Source: Marinobacter azerbaijanicus
GTDB taxonomy: Bacteria; Pseudomonadota; Gammaproteobacteria; Pseudomonadales; Oleiphilaceae
Reading direction: 5' to 3'
NCBI RefSeq assembly: GCF_030250645.1
Contig: NZ_JASSVS010000013.1
Coordinates: 1 to 64,000 of the forward strand
Length of the DNA stretch: 64,000 nt
The notes beneath the pieces were generated by a model. That model made no database searches. It had not been told where the DNA came from and saw nothing but the letters and a program-made list of their open reading frames with translations. Below, in pieces: positions 46,441-54,340 of this stretch; position 1 is the stretch's first letter; every line of letters starts with the position of its first letter. Both the position numbers and the translations under genes were made by a program.

Positions 46441-47346
46441 TCAACATACCTTTCCTGGCTTGTAGGGGTTAAGTTCTCCGGGTGGCCTGTGGCGCATGCG
46501 TTTATACTCCCACTGGTATTGCTCCGGGGCTTCCCTGACACAGTTTTCAACTGACCGGTTCAGAGCGCTCGTTGCGACGACGGGATCATCATCATCTATG
46601 CCGGCTTCACATTCACGGATCACCAGGCGGAAGCCCTGGCCGTCTTTCAGTCGCTCGGAATAGGTCATCAGGGGCTTTGCACCGGATTTTTGCAGCAGTT
46701 TCGAGACCAGGGTCATGGTCCGTACTTCCAGGCCAAAGAAAGGCGCGTAAGCGTTGCCTTTCCCGCGAGGGCTCTGATCAGGGAGGATGCCGGCAACCTC
46801 TCCTTCCCGCAGGAGCGTGATCAGTCTTGCCAGGCCTCTGCGGTCGCCGCGAACCAGTTCCGAGCCCATGCGACCCCGGACCTTGACCATATAGTCTTCA
46901 AATTCCTTGATATGAGGCGGGCTGTAAAGGGCAGCCATCCGGTATCGGGATGAAAAATACAGGCCTGTGAGTTCCCAGTTTCCCAGATGCGGTGCCAGCA
47001 GTAACAGGCCCCGACCATCTTTCTTTGCTTCCGTGAGGAGTTCCTCACCCTCAATTTCCCTGATCAGCCCCAGGCAGCGTTCTACTGGCCATTCCCATAT
47101 CAGTGGGATTTCCATCATGGTCTGGCCTGTATGGCGAAGGCTGGAACGTGCCATGCGCTGCCGTTGTTCGTCGGTAAGCTCTGGGAAGCAGATTTTCAGA
47201 TTGATTTCAGTGACCGTACGAAGCTGTGACCTGGACACCCAACTGATCATCCCGAAGAAGCGTCCAATGAGTTGGGCACCTCTCAGGGGGAGTTTGCCGG
47301 CAAGCCGGAGGGCGGTGATCAGAAACGTTGCTTTGGAAAGAGCCAT
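46441..47346 (-). CDS. Lipid A biosynthesis acyltransferase (LpxL/HtrB family), copy 1
   Basis: A 301-residue membrane-anchored acyltransferase that adds a secondary acyl chain to Kdo-lipid A or a related acceptor. The HX4(D/E) active-site motif reads HLGNWE in LLLAPHLGNWELTGLYF; a donor-site Arg/Gly motif appears as DQSPRGKGNAYAPFFG. The start MALSKATFLITALRL at 47346 gives the normal length; an in-frame ATG 27 codons upstream adds a non-conserved leader. A paralogue lies at 51910-52860. It is probably in a minus-strand unit with the upstream YrbL-like gene. Confidence 0.85.
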   Translation of the reverse strand: MALSKATFLITALRLAGKLPLRGAQLIGRFFGMISWVSRSQLRTVTEINLKICFPELTDEQRQRMARSSLRHTGQTMMEIPLIWEWPVERCLGLIREIEGEELLTEAKKDGRGLLLLAPHLGNWELTGLYFSSRYRMAALYSPPHIKEFEDYMVKVRGRMGSELVRGDRRGLARLITLLREGEVAGILPDQSPRGKGNAYAPFFGLEVRTMTLVSKLLQKSGAKPLMTYSERLKDGQGFRLVIRECEAGIDDDDPVVATSALNRSVENCVREAPEQYQWEYKRMRHRPPGELNPYKPGKVC

Positions 47347-47437
47347 AATCTGATGGACAATCAACAGGAAACAGGATGAGCGGAAGCTACCACCATCCGG
47401 CGTAAGCGGCAAGGTCGGTTGAAGCAATTGGTGCTGG

Positions 47438-48106
47438 TCACAGCTTCTGAGAGGCTTCCCAGCTTTCGTTGCGCTCCCCGGTTTCCCAGTTGATCCGGAG
47501 GTGAAATCGCTTGATGCGTCGGCTGATGTAGCGCCGTCGCCAGGCTGGTATTCTGGCCAGTATATCGGGTATGGAGGGCGCGCCGAGGCCGTCTACCAGG
47601 AACAATTCTGGTTGTCCGGTCCGGTCTGATATTACCAGATTGTGCGGCAGCAGGTTCCGGGTGAGGATGCCGGTTTCAAGGAGCCAGTTGCAGAATCGTT
47701 CCACGGTGTCCTGAACCGGTTGATCAAATCCCCGGCGCTGCAGATAGTGTTCGAGTGTTTCGCCAGGGCGGCCATCGCTGCTGATGATCAGTTCGCTGAC
47801 ATTTGCCAGCCCCAGCGAGGTATCAACGGAGCCATGGAAGCGGGGCAGGTGGGACCAGAGCAGCGAGTCTCGGCCCTGTGCGATCAGTGTCCTTATGGCC
47901 TGTTGCCGGTGCGCCTTGAGCTCCTGATGATTGTCATTGATTCTGGCCTTGCCAAGGGCTTTCTTGGGCCAGGGCTGCCTCTGGAAACGGGCTTCGATGT
48001 TTTCAGGGCGCAGGACTTTGAGACACAATGCAGGATCGTCCGGGTGCTGGTAGCAGTGCCGGTTGTAGCCGGAGGCGAAGGGCTCGAGGTCAGACAGATC
48101 AATCAT
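47438..48106 (-). CDS. YrbL-family protein (kinase-like fold)
   Basis: A 222-residue cytosolic protein matching the PhoP-regulatory-network YrbL family: an N-terminal Gly-loop region (GYNRHCYQHPDDPALCLKVL with a Lys in KVL), LPRFHGSVDTSLGL and the catalytic-loop-like segment LLPHNLVISD, with a metal-site-like VDGLG. It is probably a small-molecule or sugar kinase of the envelope cluster; the substrate is unknown. The start is 17 bp from the divergent SGNH gene, leaving little room for separate promoters. Confidence 0.78.
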   Translation of the reverse strand: MIDLSDLEPFASGYNRHCYQHPDDPALCLKVLRPENIEARFQRQPWPKKALGKARINDNHQELKAHRQQAIRTLIAQGRDSLLWSHLPRFHGSVDTSLGLANVSELIISSDGRPGETLEHYLQRRGFDQPVQDTVERFCNWLLETGILTRNLLPHNLVISDRTGQPELFLVDGLGAPSIPDILARIPAWRRRYISRRIKRFHLRINWETGERNESWEASQKL

Positions 48107-48123
48107 TGATGGGGCGCCACATT

Positions 48124-48834
48124 ATGAACGGTTGTATTGCCTACGGCGATTGCAACACCGAAGGGTTGAAAGACTATCACGAACCGGTGTGGCCTGAGAT
48201 GGTAGCAGAACATCTGGGTCTGGCGCTGACCAACTGCGGACACACCATGAGCACGACCCGCGAATTGCTTTGTTATGCAGAGGCCTTCCCGCCGCAGGAT
48301 TATCAGCTGGCGTTTATTCAGTACGGCCTCGTCGACTCCTGGCTTACCTTTCGTGGCGCTCCCTATGTTCTCTATTACCCCGACACCCCTCGCCGAAAGC
48401 TCGCCAGAAAACTGGTCAAAAAGCTCAAAAAATGGACGCGTCGTTTTCACCTGCAGGAACGCTGGGGCGCGGTGGAGCAGGTGCCTCTGCGGGAATACCT
48501 GGGCAACATAGAACGGGTAGTGCGGTCGGCTCCTGATACACTTTTTGTGCTCGTGGCTACGCCGCCAAACCTCGATGAACCAAGGAATCCACGCATAGAG
48601 CGATACAACGAGGGTTTACAGGAACTGGCCGAGCAAGAGTCGAATGCGATATTTGTAAATGCCTATCAGCCTTTATGGCAGCAAAAGTCTCAAACTCTGA
48701 TGAGCGACGGTACTCACCTTACCCTGGAAGGACACAGGTTAGTGGCGGATGCGGCTATCAGCGCCCTGTCGGCACGGTGGCAAGTAGCTCCCGATAAAAA
48801 GCTTCGGTTTTCGCAACCATCGTCTCCAGGTTGA
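48124..48834 (+). CDS. SGNH/GDSL-like hydrolase with Cys at the nucleophile position
   Basis: A 236-residue SGNH-fold protein. Block I reads IAYGDCNTEG, so the position of the catalytic Ser (GDS) is Cys. Block III resembles QYGLVDSW and block V is SDGTHLTLEGH, with the catalytic Asp and His kept. No signal peptide is seen. Such proteins often deacetylate or acetylate sugars; here the context is LPS or surface polysaccharide. It could be a cysteine hydrolase or an inactive form. The start is uncertain (an ATG at 48109 is also possible). Its 3' end overlaps the converging glycosyltransferase gene by 77 bp. Confidence 0.75.
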   Translation: MNGCIAYGDCNTEGLKDYHEPVWPEMVAEHLGLALTNCGHTMSTTRELLCYAEAFPPQDYQLAFIQYGLVDSWLTFRGAPYVLYYPDTPRRKLARKLVKKLKKWTRRFHLQERWGAVEQVPLREYLGNIERVVRSAPDTLFVLVATPPNLDEPRNPRIERYNEGLQELAEQESNAIFVNAYQPLWQQKSQTLMSDGTHLTLEGHRLVADAAISALSARWQVAPDKKLRFSQPSSPG

Positions 48835-49816
48835 GTTGCTCCCGGGCTTGCCGGAAGCTGTCGCTCTGGATATCAGTCAGCAACCCCGGCTCTGCCAGGC
48901 TGCTCTGAATCAGTGTCGCGATGTCTTCAACACTGTCAGAAGCCGCAATGCAGCGCTCCGGCAGGAAATCCCCCACACCACTGACCTGTGTGGACAGAAC
49001 CGGGCAGCACGCCATCAGGGCTTCCACCATGATGTAGGGGAAGCCTTCTCGGCTGGAGGTGATGATGCAGGCCGTTGCGGCCCGCAGCCAGGGCGATAAG
49101 TGCGGTTCGTAGCCGGGAAGCAGGATGCGCTCTGCACCATTCAGCTCCTGTATCAGTGCCTGGAGTCTTGCTCTCTGGCTTCCGTTGCCCAGGATCACCA
49201 GCGTGCCGGCGCAGTCCGCCTGGGTCCAGGCCCGGATCAGCCGGTCGAACTGTTTGACCGGTTCCAGGCGACCCGCCGCCAATAACAGTGGGCGCTCAGG
49301 GGGAATGGGGATTTCCGGAGCTTTCGGTTGGCTTTGGGCAGTGTTTTCCGGTAGTTGCAGCCCGTTAAAGATCAGCCGGGTAGTGGGGTGGGCGACAGTG
49401 CCGATGATCTCGCGGCTGACACCGATCACGCCATTGAGTCTGTCAAAGGCTCTGTGAGAGCTCTTGGTGCCATGAAGCGTACCGACGGTGACCCTTGCAT
49501 GGTGCCGAGCACCGCTGATCAGGCTTGCGGCTTTGTTGCCCTGGGCATGGACGATGTCTGGTTGGATGGTGTGCAGTGTTTGTCGCAGGCGGTATCTGAG
49601 CCACAGGTTGCGACGGCCCAGTTGCAGGGGCAGCGCATGAAAGTGGACAGGCGCGGAAAAGCGCTCACTGTAGGCGGAATGAGCCAGCACGTGAACTTCA
49701 TGCCCTTTCATTGCGAGCGCCTTGGCGAGTTCCGCTGTATGCTTTTCCATGCCGCCCCAGCCCGTGCCGGGGGTAGCAATGACCAGGGCAATCGTCAGTC
49801 GGTCCTGGAAGCCCAT
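48758..49816 (-). CDS. Glycosyltransferase family 4 (LPS core type)
   Basis: A 352-residue GT-B enzyme starting with a typical N-terminal glycine loop, PGTGWGGMEKHTAELAKAL. The donor domain has LLLAAGRLEPVKQFDRLIRA and SSREGFPYIMVEALMACCP with the ExxxxxxxE pair. The acceptor is unknown; the family includes WaaG and other core glycosyltransferases. The ATG overlaps the stop of the upstream GT4 gene by one base (TAATG), so the two are coupled. Confidence 0.87.
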   Translation of the reverse strand: MGFQDRLTIALVIATPGTGWGGMEKHTAELAKALAMKGHEVHVLAHSAYSERFSAPVHFHALPLQLGRRNLWLRYRLRQTLHTIQPDIVHAQGNKAASLISGARHHARVTVGTLHGTKSSHRAFDRLNGVIGVSREIIGTVAHPTTRLIFNGLQLPENTAQSQPKAPEIPIPPERPLLLAAGRLEPVKQFDRLIRAWTQADCAGTLVILGNGSQRARLQALIQELNGAERILLPGYEPHLSPWLRAATACIITSSREGFPYIMVEALMACCPVLSTQVSGVGDFLPERCIAASDSVEDIATLIQSSLAEPGLLTDIQSDSFRQAREQLNLETMVAKTEAFYRELLATVPTGR

Positions 49817-50928
49817 TACTGCGCCTGTCTGCTGGCCAGCAGGTTTTCATAGACCTCAAGCGTGCTCTGCGTCTGGGCTTCCAGCCGGAATCGCCAGGGG
49901 ATTTCAATGTCATGCCTGGGGTTTTCAATAAGAGCCAGCACAGTTTGTGCAAACGCCTCGGTGTTGTCCGGTTGTACCAGCCCCTCGGGGAAGCAGGCGC
50001 GCAGGGTTTCGGCGGCACCACCGCGGTCGAAGGCTGCCACCGGGGTGCCTGAGGCGAGCGCCTCGGTAACGGTGCGCCCAAAGGGCTCCGGCTTGGTGGA
50101 CATGTGGCATACCACATCTGCCAGCAGATAGAGGGTGGTCATGTCGTTGCGCTGGCCGAGGAAGGTCACATTGTCGGCAAGGTTAAGCCGTGTACGTTCT
50201 TTTTCCAGCTCTTCCAGAAATTTCTCCTTGCCCGGTTCGGCACCGCCTACGATAACCCCATGACAATCCGGCCGTTCCCGTACCAGTTGCGCCATCATGG
50301 CCAGAAAATCCAGCTGGCCTTTCCAGCGTGAAATGCGCCCGGGCATCATGATGATTTTCTGGTTGGCCAACTGCGGGTACTGCCGGAACCAGCGGCCCAG
50401 CCACTGCGAACTAAGCTCTCGCTGCCGGAATGCGTCCACATCCACCCCACGTTGAATGACCGTCAGTTTTTCTTCCGGCACTGGATAGTTGTCCAGAACA
50501 TAGTTCCTCACACACCCGGACACGGCGATTATGTGGTCAGCCCTCGTCATGATGGCGCTATAGGGGGTAACGGAATACATACCATGAAAGGTGGAAACAA
50601 TGGCCGGGCGCTGATTCGCCGGAATGCTCTTCAAAGCCAGAAAAATGATCCAGGCAGGCATGCGGGAGCGCACATGCACAATATCCGGTTTCAGCTCCAG
50701 CAGCAGTTTCCGCATAGGTAGGATCTGCATGAAAGAGGCGGGGGTCTTCCGATGGATCGGCATGAAGATGTGTTTTGAGCCCTGTCCACGAAGCTGCTCG
50801 GCCATGGGCCCACCTTTGGAGACGACAAAGGATTCATGTCCGCGCTTGACCAGGTCGGCGGCGAATTCCACGGTGCCTCGCTCAACTCCGCCGCTGTACA
50901 GTGCGGGTAAAGCCTGAAGAATCCTCAA
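49816..50928 (-). CDS. Glycosyltransferase family 4
   Basis: A 370-residue GT-B enzyme: RILQALPALYSGGVERGTVE at the N-terminus, IMMPGRISRWKGQLDFLAMM and PEPFGRTVTEALASGTPVAA in the donor domain. The start chosen is the TTG at 50928, because GGGAGG lies six bases before it and TTGA overlaps the stop of the upstream ELM1-family gene. An in-frame ATG at 50988 would reach 64 bp into that gene without a better site. Likely an LPS core or surface sugar transferase. Confidence 0.87.
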   Translation of the reverse strand: MRILQALPALYSGGVERGTVEFAADLVKRGHESFVVSKGGPMAEQLRGQGSKHIFMPIHRKTPASFMQILPMRKLLLELKPDIVHVRSRMPAWIIFLALKSIPANQRPAIVSTFHGMYSVTPYSAIMTRADHIIAVSGCVRNYVLDNYPVPEEKLTVIQRGVDVDAFRQRELSSQWLGRWFRQYPQLANQKIIMMPGRISRWKGQLDFLAMMAQLVRERPDCHGVIVGGAEPGKEKFLEELEKERTRLNLADNVTFLGQRNDMTTLYLLADVVCHMSTKPEPFGRTVTEALASGTPVAAFDRGGAAETLRACFPEGLVQPDNTEAFAQTVLALIENPRHDIEIPWRFRLEAQTQSTLEVYENLLASRQAQ

Positions 50929-51875
50929 TGCCTGCCTCCCTTCAGAAAACGATTGATCAGCCACCTTGCCGCCCGGTCGGCCTCCCACAGGGAGTGCGAT
51001 CCTGACAGTTTGCCTGCCATCACGGTGGCGTGGTCACTCCAGCGTGCAACGTACCCTTTTTCCACCAGGCTCGCCATGCCTCGCGCGACTCGGCTATTGT
51101 GTTTGGGAGTCAGTTCAAAAAGCCCGGTGGGAACGCCTGATGTGGCGGCCTCACAGACCATGGAGGCGCTGTCTGGCGTTACCCAGACTGCACGGGATGC
51201 GGCAAGTTGATGGGGCAGCCAGCTGGAGTGGGTACGTTCGGGGTCGACAACCGTGACTTTAGGGCCGGCAAGATCATCGAGTTGTCTCAACAGGGTTTCC
51301 GGAGTGCGACGGGAACCGGTGATGGTCCAGCGCCATTCCGGGTAATGTCCCATAAGCTGTGACAACTGTCCCAGCACTACGTCATCGTCCCAGTCGAAAT
51401 GGGATGAGGGACCGCCGATGAGGATCAGGCCCTCAGGCTTTTGGGTGATTTTTGCCAATGGCGTGATGGCGTTGATTACGCCCTCGGTTGTCAGAATGTT
51501 TTTCCCGGGGGCTACGCCATCGTGCTCGGGAATAATGACTGCATCCACCCAGCCAATGGGAAACGCCGGTTTCATCAGCACGACGGTTCTGGCTTTCGGG
51601 CGGCGCCTCAGGGAAAGCAGCAGACGATGTGTGCCACTGCCTGCTGCGACTATCAGCCGTGGGTTGTCCGGGATTTCATCCATGGCCGGAGCGATCCCCA
51701 ACAGCGCTCTCCACCACGGAACCGGTACCTGGGTGGCGTCAATTTCAGACACATTGGCGCCAGCCAGCACTCGCAGCCGGTTACCCAGCCCTTTCAACTG
51801 GTTGCGATGCCCAGGCTTGTTGTCCGTCAACAGCCATACAACCGGTGCTGGCGAGCTGGAGCGGTCAGCTGTCAT
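50925..51875 (-). CDS. Mitochondrial fission ELM1-family protein (DUF1022)
   Basis: A 316-residue protein with VVWLLTDNKPGHRNQLKGLG at the N-terminus, GGPSSHFDWDDD in the middle and VTPDSASMVCEAATSGVPTG near the C-terminus. These features define the bacterial ELM1/DUF1022 family, which is GT-B-like in fold and is found in LPS clusters. The substrate is unknown. The gene lies between an acyltransferase and two GT4 genes, all on the minus strand and almost without gaps, so one operon for core assembly is likely. Confidence 0.82.
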   Translation of the reverse strand: MTADRSSSPAPVVWLLTDNKPGHRNQLKGLGNRLRVLAGANVSEIDATQVPVPWWRALLGIAPAMDEIPDNPRLIVAAGSGTHRLLLSLRRRPKARTVVLMKPAFPIGWVDAVIIPEHDGVAPGKNILTTEGVINAITPLAKITQKPEGLILIGGPSSHFDWDDDVVLGQLSQLMGHYPEWRWTITGSRRTPETLLRQLDDLAGPKVTVVDPERTHSSWLPHQLAASRAVWVTPDSASMVCEAATSGVPTGLFELTPKHNSRVARGMASLVEKGYVARWSDHATVMAGKLSGSHSLWEADRAARWLINRFLKGGRH

Positions 51876-51909
51876 TGGATGCCCCGATCCTGATCGGTGT
51901 GCAGTTCAT

Positions 51910-52860
51910 TTAACCTGCGCCCTTGCCGTACAGATCCGGATCATCCTTTGATGGGCGGGTCTTGAAGCGACGGTGCATCCACAGGTATTGGTCCGGGTGC
52001 TTGCGGATCTCATTTTCAATGGCTCTGTTTACCTGAGTTGCGTCGGCCATCTCGTCTCCGGAGGGAAAATTGGCCAGTGGAGGATGGAAATAAATATCGT
52101 ACCCCGGTTCATGCTCACGACGGAAATGGCTGAAAGGCACTACCGCACACCCGCTGCGCTCTGCAATTCTCGAGGTGGCGGTAATGGTGCCCGCAGGCAC
52201 ACCAAAAAACGGCGCGAATACGATGCCTTTGCGGCCGTAATCCTGATCCGTGGCATACCAGACTACGCGGTTGTTTTTCAGCTGTTTGAGCAGCCCCCGA
52301 AGATTCTTGCTGTCCAGCACCATGCCATACCGGCGAGCCCTGGCGCGGGTCATGACTGCGTTCATCAATGGGTTGTTGTGGTCACGCTGCATGACGTCAG
52401 CCTCAATGTACTCGGTTACCAGGCTGCCGCCGAGATCCAGAGTGCTGTAGTGACCCCCAAGCAGCAGGATGCCTCTGCCTTTGGCAAGGGCGGTGTCAAC
52501 GTATTCGAGACCGTGTACTCGGGTGACCGGAATGAACGAGGTGGGATTGCGGAACCAGGCGAGTCCGAGTTCCATGACACCGATACCGTTGGCCTGGAAT
52601 GATTTCTTTACCAGAGCCTGCTGTTCCTGTTCTGATAGCTCGGGAAAGCACAAACGTATATTAACTTCCGTAATGTGGCGCCGGTGGGCGGCAAAGCGAT
52701 AGGCCAGATCACCAATACGTCTGCCAAGCCACCACTGAAGCCTGAGGGGAAGCCATGCTGCCAGCCACATCACAGCGATACCCAGCCAGGTGGGCCACCA
52801 GCGCGGGTGGAGATAGCTGGAGTAACGGGTATCGCGGGACCTTCGCTTGTTTTCCTTCAC
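51910..52860 (-). CDS. lpxL: Lipid A lauroyl-type acyltransferase (LpxL family), copy 2
   Basis: A 316-residue inner-membrane acyltransferase. The conserved start region YSSYLHPRWWPTWLG matches LpxL (LHPRYWPTW in E. coli), followed by one hydrophobic helix. The catalytic HX4D motif is HYSTLD in GILLLGGHYSTLDLGGSL, and DQDYGRKGIVFAPFFG follows. The GTG at 52860 is chosen because AGGGAAACGA precedes it and the length then equals the family norm (306 in E. coli). The YSSYLHP match makes it the better LpxL candidate of the two copies. Divergent from waaA. Confidence 0.87.
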   Translation of the reverse strand: MKENKRRSRDTRYSSYLHPRWWPTWLGIAVMWLAAWLPLRLQWWLGRRIGDLAYRFAAHRRHITEVNIRLCFPELSEQEQQALVKKSFQANGIGVMELGLAWFRNPTSFIPVTRVHGLEYVDTALAKGRGILLLGGHYSTLDLGGSLVTEYIEADVMQRDHNNPLMNAVMTRARARRYGMVLDSKNLRGLLKQLKNNRVVWYATDQDYGRKGIVFAPFFGVPAGTITATSRIAERSGCAVVPFSHFRREHEPGYDIYFHPPLANFPSGDEMADATQVNRAIENEIRKHPDQYLWMHRRFKTRPSKDDPDLYGKGAG

Positions 52861-53034
52861 TCGTTTCCCTGCCTGATTGTGTCCACATCGTGAAAACCGG
52901 AGTTTAGCAGGACGGTTCTCATCCACTAAAGCAGCAATCTCCGCAACTTGCGGAAAAGGATGAATTCCGTGCCGCAGACTCGGGCATCAGCTTTATGTAG
53001 AATGACCGCCGCACCGACTCGGCCCGGAGTTATT

Positions 53035-54306
53035 ATGCTTCACTTTTTCTACTCCCTGTTCTTTCGCATCGCGCTGCCATTTGTGCTGCTGCGCCTGTGG
53101 TGGATAGGGCGCAGCAATCCGGAAGCCTTTGTGCGCTGGCAGGAACGGCTGGGTTATGTAGAGGCTTCTGACGAGCCGGTGATCTGGGTCCATGCGGTCT
53201 CCGTGGGTGAAACCATTGCAGCTGCGCCTCTCGTAAAGGCACTGATGCGTCGCAATCCTGACATTCCGGTACTGATGACAGCGATGACCCCCACTGGCTC
53301 AGCCCGGGCAAAAGCCCTGTTTGGTGACCGGGTTCGCTATGCGTTCTCGCCCTATGATACACCGGGTGCCGTGCGCCGTTTTGTGGACCGGGTTCGCCCG
53401 CGTGCGCTGGTGATCATGGAAACCGAAATATGGCCCAACATGATTGCCCTGAGCAAGCAGCGCCACGTTCCCATCTTTCTGATCAATGCCAGGCTCTCTG
53501 CCCGCTCGGCACGGGGCTATGAGCGAGTAGCTTCCCTGGTGCGGCCACTGCTCCAAAGTATCAGCTGGATTGCCGCGCAGGCGGAGGAAGATGCTGGCCG
53601 CTTCTTGCGTATTGGTGCAACGCCGGAGTCGGTTTCGGTAACTGGCAGCATCAAGTTTGACGTGGAGATCTCGGAGGAGATTCGCTCAGCATCATTGAAG
53701 CTGAGGCAGCAGCTTGGTACAGAACGACCGGTCTGGATTGCCGCGAGTACTCACGAAGGCGAAGACCGACAGATTCTCGAGGCCCATCAACAGGTAATGG
53801 CGCAGTACCCGGATGCGTTGCTGATGATTGTTCCCCGGCATCCGGAACGATTCGATGATGTGGCTGACCTGGCAGGCTCCATGGGGCTGGCATTGCTGCG
53901 ACGTTCCGGGACTGGCGACGCATTGGTGGGTGGCGTGGAACAATGCCAGATCTATCTCGGAGACACCATGGGGGAGCTGTTAATGCTCTACGGCGCCTGC
54001 GATATTGCGTTCGTGGGCGGATCTCTGATCGAGCGCGGTGGCCACAACCCTCTGGAGCCAGCCGCCTGGGGCATGCCAGTACTCTCCGGCCCCAACATCT
54101 TCAACTTTGAAACCATCTATAGCCGGCTTGATGCGGGGAAAGGGCTCTACATAACTCCATGTTCAGATGCTCTGGCGCAGTGTGTGATGCATCTGATTGC
54201 AGACAGGGCGGCTGCAGAAACTGCAGGGCGTAACGCACTGGCGGTGGTCGAGGCCAACCGTGGAGCGCTCGAGAAGGTGGTGGACGGCATTGTTGAGAGG
54301 GTCTAG
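53035..54306 (+). CDS. waaA: Kdo transferase WaaA
   Basis: WaaA (KdtA, GT30) transfers Kdo from CMP-Kdo to lipid IVA at the inner membrane. The 423-residue protein has an N-terminal anchor helix (about 1-22), the catalytic Glu in IWVHAVSVGETIAAAPLVKA, and the donor-site segment GGSLIERGGHNPLEPAAWGM. The ATG at 53035 follows CCCGGAGT and gives the E. coli length (425). A TAGAAT at 52998 may be its -10. Paired with kdkA, a single phosphorylated Kdo is plausible, but mono- versus bifunctionality cannot be read from the sequence. Confidence 0.96.
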   Translation: MLHFFYSLFFRIALPFVLLRLWWIGRSNPEAFVRWQERLGYVEASDEPVIWVHAVSVGETIAAAPLVKALMRRNPDIPVLMTAMTPTGSARAKALFGDRVRYAFSPYDTPGAVRRFVDRVRPRALVIMETEIWPNMIALSKQRHVPIFLINARLSARSARGYERVASLVRPLLQSISWIAAQAEEDAGRFLRIGATPESVSVTGSIKFDVEISEEIRSASLKLRQQLGTERPVWIAASTHEGEDRQILEAHQQVMAQYPDALLMIVPRHPERFDDVADLAGSMGLALLRRSGTGDALVGGVEQCQIYLGDTMGELLMLYGACDIAFVGGSLIERGGHNPLEPAAWGMPVLSGPNIFNFETIYSRLDAGKGLYITPCSDALAQCVMHLIADRAAAETAGRNALAVVEANRGALEKVVDGIVERV

Positions 54307-54327
54307 GGCGGGCTCCGCAGCCCGCCC
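54306..54327. terminator. Hairpin between converging waaA and tolC
   Basis: GGGCGGGCT-CCGC-AGCCCGCCC is a perfect 9-bp stem with a tetraloop, starting at the last base of waaA. The T tract is weak on the plus strand and absent on the minus strand, so it is probably a bidirectional but leaky terminator. Confidence 0.65.
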
Positions 54328-54340
54328 GTTATACTTCAGC

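Noticed and set aside
48758-48834. Annotation error as the only explanation of the SGNH/GT4 overlap
   Set aside because: The stops of both frames are unambiguous and upstream domains are intact, so the overlap is kept as a real observation.
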